Shown piece by piece: positions 18,635-26,821 of a stretch of 40,928 nt of DNA. Positions within the stretch are counted from its first letter, which is position 1. Every line of letters begins with the position of its first letter. The notes beneath the pieces are model-generated. The model saw only the letters and a list, made by a program, of their open reading frames with translations, was not told the origin of the DNA and did no database searches. The stretch spans positions 1 to 40,928 of the forward strand of contig JABDJO010000117.1 in NCBI GenBank assembly GCA_013002465.1, written 5' to 3'. Source of the DNA: Silicimonas sp. (GTDB taxonomy: Bacteria > Pseudomonadota > Alphaproteobacteria > Rhodobacterales > Rhodobacteraceae). The translations under genes and the position numbers were made by a program.

Positions 18635-19452
18635 GCGCATCAACGACCGAGCTTGAAACCCTGATCGGCAAGCCCTGGAAAAAACCGCCGTTCATAAAAC
18701 GCCCCTGGCTTCGCTGGCTTCTGGCACTTGGGTTTGTCGCCTATCTGATCGCTGCGTTTTTGACTATCGAGGTCAACTGGTCGCGGGTTTATGAGGGCCT
18801 GACAAGGGGCAAGGCTTTTGTCCTTGCCTTCACCAGCCCGGATTTCACGACCCGGTCAAGCGACATCTATGACGGGATGCTTGAAAGCATCATCATGACC
18901 GTCGCGGCTTCGGTTGTGGGCATCGGCATCTCGATCCCGATTGCTCTGGGCGCAGCGCGGAACGTCGCGCCGTTGCCGATTTATCTGGTCTGTCGGGGGA
19001 TCATTGCCGTTTCGCGTGCGCTGCAAGAGATCATCGTGGCAATCCTTTTGGTCGCCATCTTTGGTTTTGGCCCGCTTGCCGGTTTCCTGACGCTCAGCTT
19101 CGCAACCATCGGATTTCTGTCAAAACTCTTGGCGGAAGATATCGAAAGCATGGACAGGGTGCAGGCCGAGGCGATCAAGGCCTCGGGCGCCAAATGGCTG
19201 CAATGGATTAATTACGGCGTTCAGCCCCAGGTCATGCCGCGCCTGATCGGACTTTCCATGTACCGTCTGGATATTAATTTCCGCGAAAGCGCCATTCTGG
19301 GGCTGGTCGGGGCAGGCGGGATTGGCGCCACGCTCAACACCGCTTTTGACCGCTACGAGTACGACACGGCAGCCGCCATTCTGATCCTGATAATCGTGAT
19401 CGTCATGGCGCTTGAGTACCTCTCGGGGATCATCCGGGCGAGGGTCCAGTAA
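18631..19452 (+). CDS. phnE: Phosphonate-type ABC permease 1 (PhnE-like)
   Basis: A 273-residue inner-membrane permease with hydrophobic segments near residues 26-48 and several after 80. PhnE family hallmarks are present: [18 protein letters not shown], the EAA-type loop [17 protein letters not shown], and [22 protein letters not shown] near the C-terminus. It pairs with the second PhnE-like permease encoded next (1-bp overlap at 19452) to form a heterodimeric channel. The cytoplasmic N-terminal extension of about 25 residues is normal for this type. Confidence 0.86.
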   Translation: MSASTTELETLIGKPWKKPPFIKRPWLRWLLALGFVAYLIAAFLTIEVNWSRVYEGLTRGKAFVLAFTSPDFTTRSSDIYDGMLESIIMTVAASVVGIGISIPIALGAARNVAPLPIYLVCRGIIAVSRALQEIIVAILLVAIFGFGPLAGFLTLSFATIGFLSKLLAEDIESMDRVQAEAIKASGAKWLQWINYGVQPQVMPRLIGLSMYRLDINFRESAILGLVGAGGIGATLNTAFDRYEYDTAAAILILIIVIVMALEYLSGIIRARVQ

Positions 19453-20267
19453 TGCCGGTCAGCCAAGCAGAGGGCGTCAAGCTTTGGCAGCGCCGCACCG
19501 GTCGGGAAAGCCTGTTCCACTGGGTCCTGTGGCTGAGTGGAGTTGCGATATTCGCCTATTGCTGGCAGCAGATTTCGGAATCCACCACATGGTTCTTTGT
19601 TTGGGACGCACCGCGCATCGCCAGTGACATCTGGACCCGCGCAACGCCGCCGAAGTGGGAATACATCACGCAGTTGGGGGAACCCATCTGGGATACGCTG
19701 AACATCGCCACCTTAGGTACGATCATTGCCCTGATCATGGCTGTTCCTGTGGCATTCCTTGCAGCGCGCAATACAACGCCGTCGGCATATTTCATCCGAC
19801 CGATTGCACTTTTGATCATCGTTTCGACCCGCTCGATCAACTCGCTTATCTGGGCGCTGTTGCTGATCGCCATCATCGGCCCGGGCGTATTTGCCGGTGT
19901 AATCGCTATTGCCATCCGATCGATTGGGTTTTGCGCCAAGTTGCTTTATGAGGCCATCGAGGAAATCGACGAAACCCAAGTCGAGGCGATCACGGCAACC
20001 GGTGCCTCGCGTTGGCAGGTCATGGCCTATGGCATCGTGCCTCAGATACTGCCAGCCTTTGCCGGCATCGCGGTTTTCAGGTGGGATATCAACATCCGCG
20101 AAAGCACGGTTCTGGGCCTTGTCGGAGCAGGCGGTATCGGGCTGCAGCTATCAGCTTCGCTCAATGTTCTGGCCTGGCCGCAGGTTTCCCTGATCCTGAT
20201 CGTGATCCTGTTTGCGGTGGTCATCTCCGAGTGGGTTTCGGCCAAGGTTCGGGGCGCCATCATTTGA
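19452..20267 (+). CDS. phnE: Phosphonate-type ABC permease 2 (PhnE-like)
   Basis: A 271-residue second permease, clearly related to the one before: STRSINSLIWALLLIAIIGPG, the coupling loop VEAITATGASRWQVMAYGI, and [22 protein letters not shown]. Two tandem PhnE genes in one importer are common in alphaproteobacteria and imply a heterodimer. The stop at 20265-20267 is 2 bp before the start of the following HAD gene, so all five genes from phnD to the HAD are probably one transcript. Confidence 0.86.
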   Translation: MPVSQAEGVKLWQRRTGRESLFHWVLWLSGVAIFAYCWQQISESTTWFFVWDAPRIASDIWTRATPPKWEYITQLGEPIWDTLNIATLGTIIALIMAVPVAFLAARNTTPSAYFIRPIALLIIVSTRSINSLIWALLLIAIIGPGVFAGVIAIAIRSIGFCAKLLYEAIEEIDETQVEAITATGASRWQVMAYGIVPQILPAFAGIAVFRWDINIRESTVLGLVGAGGIGLQLSASLNVLAWPQVSLILIVILFAVVISEWVSAKVRGAII

Positions 20268-20269
20268 AC

Positions 20270-21157
20270 ATGGACGAGGCGTTCGCGGCCTACGAAGGCG
20301 TCCGTCACCGGCTTCCGTCAACGCAGGGTAATGGCGCCTGCCAGCGGTTGACAGACCTGAGCGCACTTGCACCTGACATCGAGGTGTTTTTTCTGGACGC
20401 TTTTGGTGTTCTGAATATCGGCGAAACGGCCATTCCCGGCGCGCCAGAACGCGTGGCAGCACTGCAAGGGCAGGGCAAGCGAGTACTGGTTGTATCGAAC
20501 GCCGCAAGCCATCCTCACGCGAGCCTCGTGAGCAAGTACAAGCGGATGGGGTTCGATTTTGCGCCGCGTGACGTGGTGACCAGCAGATTGACCGCCCTTC
20601 ATGCCTTGCGCAAGGAGCCGGATTGTCACTGGGGGCTGATGGCCAGCGAGGACCTGGGCCGCGAGGACTTCGAACACCTGAACGCCACCTATCTGGCCGA
20701 GGAACGCTCAGCCTATGACTCGGTCGACGCATTTCTTCTCATGGGCAGTGCAGGCTGGACCGAAGATCGGCAGGCTCGGCTTGAAAATTCGTTGAATCAT
20801 AGGCCTCGCCCGGTCGTGGTCGCCAACCCCGACATCGTGGCGCCGCGAGAATATGGGTTTTCCACAGAACCCGGCCATTTTGCACACAGGCTGGCTGATC
20901 GCACGGGCATCCAGCCGAGGTTTTTCGGCAAACCCTTTCAGTCAATCTATGATTTCGCATTCGCGCGTTTAGACAACGTCGATCCTGCACGCGTCGTGAT
21001 GGTCGGCGACAGCCTGCATACCGATATTCTCGGCGCCCAGACAGCGGGCGTCAGATCCGCCCTGATCGCCAGATTTGGGTTTTTTGCCGATGGCGATGCG
21101 GAAAAGGCGATTGAGATTTCAGGTATTCGGCCAGACTACATTTTGGATCGACCTTGA
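20270..21157 (+). CDS. HAD subfamily IIA hydrolase (NagD / TIGR01459-like)
   Basis: A 295-residue HAD-IIA phosphatase. Motif I is VFFLDAFGVLN (nucleophile D43, with F instead of the second Asp-type residue: DAFGV), motif II VVSNAAS, motif III with lysine in FFGKPFQSIY, and motif IV MVGDSLHTDILGAQTAG. The C2 cap lies between motifs II and III. Relatives hydrolyse small phosphoesters such as nucleotides or phosphoglycolate. The ATG at 20270 is 2 bp after the permease stop; the open frame extends back inside phnE but that part is a shadow. The unusual DAFGV motif I should be noted: the general acid/base Asp two residues after the nucleophile is replaced by Phe, so catalysis may be altered or the protein may have a different role. 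Confidence 0.78.
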   Translation: MDEAFAAYEGVRHRLPSTQGNGACQRLTDLSALAPDIEVFFLDAFGVLNIGETAIPGAPERVAALQGQGKRVLVVSNAASHPHASLVSKYKRMGFDFAPRDVVTSRLTALHALRKEPDCHWGLMASEDLGREDFEHLNATYLAEERSAYDSVDAFLLMGSAGWTEDRQARLENSLNHRPRPVVVANPDIVAPREYGFSTEPGHFAHRLADRTGIQPRFFGKPFQSIYDFAFARLDNVDPARVVMVGDSLHTDILGAQTAGVRSALIARFGFFADGDAEKAIEISGIRPDYILDRP

Positions 21158-21188
21158 AAGCATTGCGACCGGTCTTTCGAAGTTGAAA

Positions 21189-22367
21189 TCAAGCAAGGAA
21201 ATATTTGGAATGAATGGGCAATAGGGCAGCGCCAACCGACCTGGCCCCCGGGCCCGTGGCAGCTTCTTCGATGCGCAATTGACCAATCCCCGTTGTATCG
21301 AGTTCGGAAAAATTGCGACGCGTGCATTCTGTCAGCCGGTGTCGGATAGCCTCTGGCATGGCACCGTCCAGCAGAACCGCCTCGACCTCGACGACCGAGG
21401 CAATGGCGGCTGCGGCGATGGCAAGGTTTCGGCCTGTGTCTTCGATCCAGGGTGCAACATAGTCGGCAAAGTCGCTCCAATCACCTTGGAACTGCCGCAG
21501 CCTCTTCGGGTCCAATCCGGCATTTGCAAGATTGCGTTCCAGCACGTAAAGCGATGCCACGTTCAATAGTTGCGTTGTCCCACCCTTGCCGTCAGGCACG
21601 GGTAAAGGACCAATTCCGGCGGCCGAATGTGTGGGTCCGGAAATCACCTTGTTGCCCAGAACAAGCCCGCCCCCGACAAACGAACCGACAAAAATATAGG
21701 CGAAATCCGCAAACTCACTGCCACGACCGATCAGATGCTCTGCGACACATGCCGATGTAGCGTCGTTCTCGGTAACCGCGGAAAGCCCCGTCCGTGCTTT
21801 GATTTCATCGGCGATATCCAGGTCCTGCCACTTGCGCATGGCGTCCTGCGGTGCGTCAACGACTTCCAGCCACTCCCAGATCTTGTTTGGGCTTGCGACG
21901 CCAATGCCTGCAATCAGAGGCTTTGCCTCGGGGTGATTATCAAGGATGCTCTTGATCCCGGTGGTCAAAAAGGAAAATACACGTTCGATCTCGGGAAAGG
22001 CATAGGTCGTTGTCCGCGCCGCGATCCGGGTGCCGTTAAAGTCAACGAGCACCAGTTCGCTGGTACGGCGGCCAATGTTCAGGCCAAGCGAAAAGACACC
22101 TTTTGGATCCAATGCCATCGGGATCGAGGGCTTTCCAACCTTGCCCTTGACGGCTTGCTCGCGCTTCAACAAACCGTCTGTTTCGAGCGCCCGGATGATA
22201 TTAGAAACGGTCTGCGCAGAAAGGCCCGACCTGCGCGCGATCTCGGCGCTTGGCAGGGCGCCGTGGCGACGGATGAATGACAGAACAACGCGCGCATTGG
22301 TGTCACGCAAACCAGACTGATTTGCGCCGCCTTCAATATCCCGGATGAGTGTATCTTGTGATATCAA
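21189..22367 (-). CDS. ROK-family transcriptional repressor of the frc operon
   Basis: A 392-residue ROK repressor. The N-terminal winged helix-turn-helix runs over about residues 25-70 (SAEIARRSGLSAQTVSNIIRAL), followed by the ROK ATP/sugar-binding fold (FSLGLNIGRRTSELVLVDFNG; ENDATSACVAEHL; FVGSFVGGGLVLGNKV). It lies divergently from frcB with a 35-bp inverted repeat between them, the arrangement expected for a local sugar-responsive repressor of the fructose importer. The CXCGXXGC zinc motif of many ROK proteins is absent: the corresponding region reads PLPVPDGKGG, a variation also found in sugar-operon repressors. Confidence 0.86.
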   Translation of the reverse strand: MISQDTLIRDIEGGANQSGLRDTNARVVLSFIRRHGALPSAEIARRSGLSAQTVSNIIRALETDGLLKREQAVKGKVGKPSIPMALDPKGVFSLGLNIGRRTSELVLVDFNGTRIAARTTTYAFPEIERVFSFLTTGIKSILDNHPEAKPLIAGIGVASPNKIWEWLEVVDAPQDAMRKWQDLDIADEIKARTGLSAVTENDATSACVAEHLIGRGSEFADFAYIFVGSFVGGGLVLGNKVISGPTHSAAGIGPLPVPDGKGGTTQLLNVASLYVLERNLANAGLDPKRLRQFQGDWSDFADYVAPWIEDTGRNLAIAAAAIASVVEVEAVLLDGAMPEAIRHRLTECTRRNFSELDTTGIGQLRIEEAATGPGARSVGAALLPIHSKYFLA

Positions 22368-22415
22368 TTGGTTAGACTCCGATCTACGTTCATTCTGTCG
22401 GGCAGGGGTAAGTCT

Positions 22416-22450
22416 GTCAATTTATAAATCACTTTTATTTATTTATTGAC
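22416..22450. promoter_or_regulatory. 35-bp inverted repeat, candidate ROK operator of frc
   Basis: Arms GTCAATTTATAAAT (22416-22429) and ATTTATTTATTGAC (22437-22450) are inverted repeats matching at 12 of 14 positions with a 7-bp spacer; centre-to-centre spacing is 21 bp, two helical turns. The right arm overlaps the -35 hexamer of frcB. The AT-rich sequence stands out in a GC-rich region and resembles the AT-rich operators of NagC/Mlc-type ROK repressors. Confidence 0.65.
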
Positions 22451-22473
22451 GCGGGGTCAGAATCACCCATACT
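22446..22473 (+). promoter_or_regulatory. Probable frcB promoter
   Basis: TTGACG (22446-22451) and CATACT (22468-22473) are spaced by 16 bp, about 49 bp before the frcB ATG. The -35 lies in the right arm of the inverted repeat at 22416-22450. The -10 is weak (4 of 6), so the assignment is tentative. Confidence 0.4.
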
Positions 22474-22521
22474 GTCACTCTGTCTCCGGCGTGAGTCCGG
22501 ATTGATAATTGGGAGGATATA

Positions 22522-23541
22522 ATGAGAAAACTTCTTCTTGGATCGACGCTTGCAAGCATGGCAATGGCCGGGGCCGCAATGGCGGGAAGCCATGCCACAA
22601 CCGTTTGCCTGATCACAAAAACCGACACCAACCCGTTCTTTGTAAAGATGAAAGAAGGCGCGACAGCCAAGGCGGAAGAACTGGGCATGACGCTGAAGGC
22701 CTTCGCAGGCAAGGTTGACGGTGACCATGAAACCCAGGTCCAGGCCATCGAGACCTGCATTCTTGACGGCGCCAAGGGCATCCTGTTGACCGCGTCCGAT
22801 ACGTCTTCGATTGTACCTGCTGTTCAGCAGGCGCGCGATGCGGGGCTTTTGGTAATTGCACTCGACACGCCGCTGGAACCGATTGACTCGGCCGATGCCA
22901 CTTTTGCGACTGACAACTATCTCGCGGGCAAACTGATCGGCGAGTGGGCCAAGGCATCGCTTGGTGACGCCGCCATGGATGCCAAGATTGCGACCCTTGA
23001 TCTGAACGTCAGCCAACCGACTGTGGACGTACTGCGCAACCAGGGCTTCCTTAATGGCTTTGGCATTGATCTGGCCGACCCCAACGTGATCGGCGACGAA
23101 ACCGACCCGCGCATCGTTGGCAGTGACGTGACCGACGGCAATGAAGAGGGCGGTCGCCGTGCGATGGAAAACCTTCTTGCCAAGGATCCCACGATCAACG
23201 TGGTTCACACGATCAACGAACCTGCCGCCGCCGGTGCCTATGAAGCACTGAAAGCGATCGGTCGCGAAAACGACGTGCTGATCGTCTCGGTCGACGGCGG
23301 TTGCCCCGGCGTGCAGAACGTGGCCGATGGCGTGATCGGTGCGACCTCGCAGCAGTATCCGCTCTTGATGGCCGCACTGGGCGTCGAAGCGGTCAAGAAA
23401 TGGGCAGATGATGGTGTGAAGCCCGAGAACACACCCGGCAAAGACTTCTATGACACCGGTGTTGCTTTGGTAACAGACAAGGCCGTTGAAGGCGTCGAGT
23501 CGATCTCGGTCGCAGAAGGCAACGATCTCTGCTGGGGCTGA
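22522..23541 (+). CDS. frcB: Fructose-type ABC transporter binding protein (FrcB-like)
   Basis: A 339-residue periplasmic binding protein of the ribose/xylose (CUT2) class. The signal peptide is about residues 1-21 ([12 protein letters not shown]). [57 protein letters not shown] and [20 protein letters not shown] match what I recall of Sinorhizobium FrcB closely. FrcB binds fructose, mannose and ribose. The ATG follows GGGAGGATATA, a strong ribosome site. First gene of frcB-C-A-K; a strong hairpin follows its stop. Confidence 0.9.
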   Translation: MRKLLLGSTLASMAMAGAAMAGSHATTVCLITKTDTNPFFVKMKEGATAKAEELGMTLKAFAGKVDGDHETQVQAIETCILDGAKGILLTASDTSSIVPAVQQARDAGLLVIALDTPLEPIDSADATFATDNYLAGKLIGEWAKASLGDAAMDAKIATLDLNVSQPTVDVLRNQGFLNGFGIDLADPNVIGDETDPRIVGSDVTDGNEEGGRRAMENLLAKDPTINVVHTINEPAAAGAYEALKAIGRENDVLIVSVDGGCPGVQNVADGVIGATSQQYPLLMAALGVEAVKKWADDGVKPENTPGKDFYDTGVALVTDKAVEGVESISVAEGNDLCWG

Positions 23542-23553
23542 TCCCACGCATTG

Positions 23554-23580
23554 GTGAGGGGCGGGTTTTTCGCCCCTCAC
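23554..23580 (+). terminator. Hairpin after frcB
   Basis: GTGAGGGGCG (23554-23563) pairs perfectly with CGCCCCTCAC (23571-23580), 10 bp with a loop GGTTTTT, 12 nt after the frcB stop. No T-run follows the stem, so it is more likely a 3' mRNA stabiliser that lets frcB be made in excess than a full terminator. Confidence 0.7.
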
Positions 23581-23659
23581 ACCACCAAGTTCCAAATCAA
23601 GCTGCTAGACTTGGGTCGTCAACGCACACATCATGCCGCCACGACACGGGAGGGGTCTT

Positions 23660-24730
23660 ATGTCCGACACAAGTCAGAACGCTGACAAATACGAAGCCGC
23701 GGTAAGCACCAGCGAACAAGTCGCCGAATTCGAGGACACGCATAAGGGGTTTGTTGGTCAGCTTCAGCATATCCTGCATGTGAACCCATCGTTCGTGCCG
23801 TTGATTGTCCTGGTCTCGGCCATCGTCATTTTCGGACTTCTTTTGGGGTCGAAGTTCTTTTCTCCCTTTGCGCTCACGCTGATTTTGCAGCAAGTTCAGA
23901 TTGTTGGCATCGTGGCCGCAGCCCAAAGCATCGTGATCCTGACTGCCGGTATCGACCTGAGCGTCGGCGCGATCATGGTGTTTTCCAGCGTCATCATGGG
24001 CCAGTTCACTTTCCGCTATGGCATCCCGGTGCCGATTGCCATTGCCTGCGGATTGGCCGTAGGGACAGCCATCGGTGCTCTGAATGGCTGGCTGGTGGCG
24101 CGGGTCAAATTGCCGCCGTTCATCGTAACGCTTGGTATGTGGCAGATCGTTTTGGCGACAAACTTCCTGTACTCGGCCAACGAAACCATCCGAAGCCAGG
24201 ACATCGAGAAAAACGCACCACTTTTGCAGCTCTTTGGATCAAAATTCAACGTGGGCGGGGCGGTCTTCACCGTCGGTGTGGTCTTCATGCTCTGCCTCAT
24301 ATTTGTTCTGGCCTATGTGCTGCGTCACACGGCTTGGGGACGCCATGTCTATGCTGTGGGGGATGATCCCGAAGCGGCAGAACTTTCTGGTGTAAACGTC
24401 AAGAAAACGCTCATCCAGGTTTATGCTCTGGCGGGGCTGATCTGTGCCTTCGCCGGATGGGCGCTGATCGGACGGATCGGGTCTGTATCGCCGACCAGCG
24501 GACAACTTGCGAATATCGAAAGTATCACCGCCGTCGTGATCGGAGGGATATCCCTGTTCGGAGGGCGCGGCTCGATCCTGGGCACGTTGTTCGGAGCGTT
24601 GATCGTTGGTGTCTTCACCTTGGGATTGCGCCTCTTGGGGGCGGACGCCCAGTGGACATTCCTTTTGATCGGTATTCTCATCATCGCTGCTGTCGCGACG
24701 GACCAGTGGATCAGGAAGGTATCAGGCTGA
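23660..24730 (+). CDS. frcC: Fructose-type ABC transporter permease (FrcC-like)
   Basis: A 356-residue CUT2 permease (RbsC/FrcC family). About ten hydrophobic segments; the hallmark block is QSIVILTAGIDLSVGAIMVF, followed by the GWLVARVKLPPFIVTLGMW block and, near the end, IGGISLFGGRGSILGTLFGA. The ATG at 23660 has a GGGAGGGG ribosome site; an in-frame ATG at 23633 lacks one. It forms a homodimeric channel for the sugar bound by FrcB. Its stop and the next start overlap (ATGA-type junction at 24728-24732). Confidence 0.88.
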   Translation: MSDTSQNADKYEAAVSTSEQVAEFEDTHKGFVGQLQHILHVNPSFVPLIVLVSAIVIFGLLLGSKFFSPFALTLILQQVQIVGIVAAAQSIVILTAGIDLSVGAIMVFSSVIMGQFTFRYGIPVPIAIACGLAVGTAIGALNGWLVARVKLPPFIVTLGMWQIVLATNFLYSANETIRSQDIEKNAPLLQLFGSKFNVGGAVFTVGVVFMLCLIFVLAYVLRHTAWGRHVYAVGDDPEAAELSGVNVKKTLIQVYALAGLICAFAGWALIGRIGSVSPTSGQLANIESITAVVIGGISLFGGRGSILGTLFGALIVGVFTLGLRLLGADAQWTFLLIGILIIAAVATDQWIRKVSG

Positions 24731-25503
24731 TGGAACCCATTCTGAAAGGACGCAATCTGGTTAAACGCTATGGTCGTGTTACGGCCCTTGATCACTGCGA
24801 CTTTGATCTGATGCCGGGCGAAATCCTGGGCGTCATTGGCGACAACGGCGCCGGTAAGTCCACCTTGATCAAGGCCGTTTCGGGCGCCGTTATTCCTGAC
24901 GAAGGCGAAGTGTGGCTGAACGGCGAACCGGTGAACTTCATTTCGCCCATAGATGCGCGCGAAGCGGGAATTGAAACGGTGTATCAAACGCTTGCCATGA
25001 GTCCCGCGCTGTCGATCGCTGACAACATCTTCATGGGGCGCGAGATCAGGAAAGCCGGTTTTATGGGCAAATGGCTCCGCCAGCTTGACCGGTCGGCGAT
25101 GGAAAGGTTCGCGCGTGACAAGCTTTCGGAACTGGGCTTGATGACCATTCAGAATATCAACCAGGCCGTGGAAACTCTTTCTGGCGGACAGCGCCAGGGG
25201 GTGGCGGTCGCGCGCGCAGCGGCGTTTGGTTCCAAGGTGATCATTCTGGACGAACCAACGGCGGCCCTTGGCGTCAAGGAAAGCCGGAAGGTGCTGGAGC
25301 TTATACAAGACGTCAAATCCCGAGGCATCCCGATCATATTGATCAGTCACAATATGCCTCATGTTTTCGAAGTGTCTGACCGGATCCATATCCATCGCTT
25401 GGGTAAGCGTCTGACGATGATTGACCCCAAAGACCATTCCATGTCTGACGCGGTGGCTTACATGACGGGCGCGAAAGAACCTGAACAGATGGTGGCCGCC
25501 TGA
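24730..25503 (+). CDS. frcA: Fructose-type ABC transporter ATPase (FrcA-like)
   Basis: A 257-residue ABC ATPase. Walker A GDNGAGKST (about 37-45), signature LSGGQRQGVAVARA, Walker B VIILDEPTAALG, switch histidine in LISHNMPHVFEV. Most CUT2 ATPases (RbsA, XylG) are double-length fusions; this is a single-domain version, as in FrcA, so it probably works as a homodimer. The ATG at 24730 overlaps the permease stop. The start is fixed by that overlap and by the family N-terminus LKGRNLVKRYG. Confidence 0.9.
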   Translation: MEPILKGRNLVKRYGRVTALDHCDFDLMPGEILGVIGDNGAGKSTLIKAVSGAVIPDEGEVWLNGEPVNFISPIDAREAGIETVYQTLAMSPALSIADNIFMGREIRKAGFMGKWLRQLDRSAMERFARDKLSELGLMTIQNINQAVETLSGGQRQGVAVARAAAFGSKVIILDEPTAALGVKESRKVLELIQDVKSRGIPIILISHNMPHVFEVSDRIHIHRLGKRLTMIDPKDHSMSDAVAYMTGAKEPEQMVAA

Positions 25504-25512
25504 GGCGGGCTA

Positions 25513-26139
25513 ATGACGGCCTTCGAGACAGCCAAGCTGATTGCCAATCGGATCGCAGCATTACCTGCGACCGAGGAAAGACGTCTGATCGCCGTTGCGG
25601 GGCCTCCTGCATCGGGCAAGTCAACCGTGGCGGCGGCCCTGTGCGATGTTCTGAATGAGAATGGCTTGCACACGGGGCTTGTTGCCATGGATGGTTTCCA
25701 TCTGGACAACGCCATTCTGGAAAAGCGCGGGTTGCGAGCCCGAAAAGGCGCGCCAGAAACTTTTGATCTTGCCGGTTTTTCGTCGATTTTGAAACGGTTA
25801 CACCACGAGCCAGAAGTCATTGTGCCCACATTCGATCGCACACGCGATCTGTCGGTTGGATCAGGCGCTGTTGTGACGCCAGCTATGCGGACGATTGTTG
25901 TCGAGGGTAATTACCTATTACTTGACGAACCGGGATGGGCCGATCTGAAGGACCATTGGGATTTTTCGGTGTTTCTGTCCCCGCCTTTGTCCGTTCTGGA
26001 TGCCCGTCTGATCCAGCGCTGGATAGATCACGGATTCTCCGAGATCGACGCAAGGAACAAGGCCAGTCAGAACGATATCCCAAACGCGGAACGTGTCTTG
26101 GCGCACCGGCAGAACGCTGACATGGTGATCGAGGCCTAG
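25513..26139 (+). CDS. frcK: Putative sugar/nucleoside kinase of the FrcK (PRK/uridine kinase-like) family
   Basis: A 208-residue P-loop kinase related to uridine kinase, pantothenate kinase and phosphoribulokinase. Walker A is GPPASGKST near residues 31-39; VAMDGFHLDNAIL contains the substrate-binding DGFH motif; TIVVEGNYLLLDEP is the lid-proximal strand. In Sinorhizobium frcK sits in the same place and is proposed to phosphorylate fructose, though this fold is atypical for fructokinase. It lies 9 bp after frcA and is the last intact gene of the operon, followed by a decayed xylulokinase remnant. Confidence 0.82.
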   Translation: MTAFETAKLIANRIAALPATEERRLIAVAGPPASGKSTVAAALCDVLNENGLHTGLVAMDGFHLDNAILEKRGLRARKGAPETFDLAGFSSILKRLHHEPEVIVPTFDRTRDLSVGSGAVVTPAMRTIVVEGNYLLLDEPGWADLKDHWDFSVFLSPPLSVLDARLIQRWIDHGFSEIDARNKASQNDIPNAERVLAHRQNADMVIEA

Positions 26140-26184
26140 CCCGTACGTCATTGAAACAAGGGGCAAAAATGTAACTTGGAATAG

Positions 26185-26763
26185 ACCTGGACCATGTTTG
26201 GTGGATATGCATCCGAAATGTAGGATGCCTCGGGGACAAGCTGGCTTGACGTTGGAAAGCGCCGCTGGTCTGAACTCTTGCTATCGGCGACGGGTCTGTC
26301 GTTGGACCACATGCCGCGTTTGGTCGAAGGCTCGGCGGTTTCTGGCGCTTTGCGCGCCAAGATGGCGCAGATGTGGGATTTAAAGCCAGATGTGGTTGTT
26401 GCTGGGGGCGCCAGAGACAACGCAGAATCGGCCATTGGCATGGGCGCGGTTGCGGCGGGGCATTCTTTCGTTTCTCTTGGCACTTCCTGGGTTCTTTTCC
26501 CCGCCAGCGATTCCTATCGTCCAAATCCGGAGAGCGCAGTGCGTGCTTTTTGTCACGCCATACCAGATACTTGGCATCAGATGGGTGTCATTCTCTCGGC
26601 GACGGATTCACTAAACTGGTGGGCAAGGATCTGTGGGATAAGCCCGGTTGATCTGGTCGCGGAACTTCCGGCCAGGCCGCCGAGGCCGTCTCGGGTTACG
26701 TTCTTGCCGTCACAAGTCCCGTTTGACCAACGAAACCTCCGAGATCTTTCGAGATCGACATGA
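26185..26763 (+). pseudogene. xylB: Xylulokinase (xylB) relic, truncated with internal stop
   Basis: Translation in one frame gives FGGYASEM, a TAG stop at 26221-26223 where XylB proteins have serine, then DASGTSWLDVGKRRWSE, LLSATGLSLDHMPRLVEG, DNAESAIGMGAV, FVSLGTSWVLF, AFCHAIPDTWHQMG and LSATDSLNWWARICGIS, ending in diverged residues after RVTFLP. This is the middle of a FGGY-family xylulokinase; roughly the first 230 and last 100 residues of the ~480-residue enzyme are missing. Changes at usually conserved glycines (GGARDN, LGTSW) support decay. It lies just downstream of frcK on the same strand, so the operon once probably ended in, or recombined with, a xylose gene set. Confidence 0.82.
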
Positions 26764-26771
26764 GATCATGC

Positions 26772-26799
26772 GATTTCGCGCCAAACCTCAGGCGAAATC
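26772..26799. terminator. Hairpin downstream of the MetE-like gene
   Basis: GATTTCGC (26772-26779) and GCGAAATC (26792-26799) form a perfect 8-bp stem with a 12-nt loop, 22 bp beyond the stop of the minus-strand MetE-like gene. Neither side has a strong T-run, so it may be a weak terminator or mRNA 3' end structure. Confidence 0.4.
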
Positions 26800-26821
26800 A
26801 CAAAGCGGAAAAAGTCGTCCG

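Noticed and set aside
22435-23595. 386-codon minus-strand frame opposite frcB
   Set aside because: Antisense shadow of frcB; its composition mirrors the coding strand and no family is recognisable.
24730-25503. frcA as a truncated version of a two-domain RbsA/XylG ATPase
   Set aside because: The single ABC domain is complete and matches the normal length of FrcA; the ORF ends cleanly before frcK, so it is not a broken gene.
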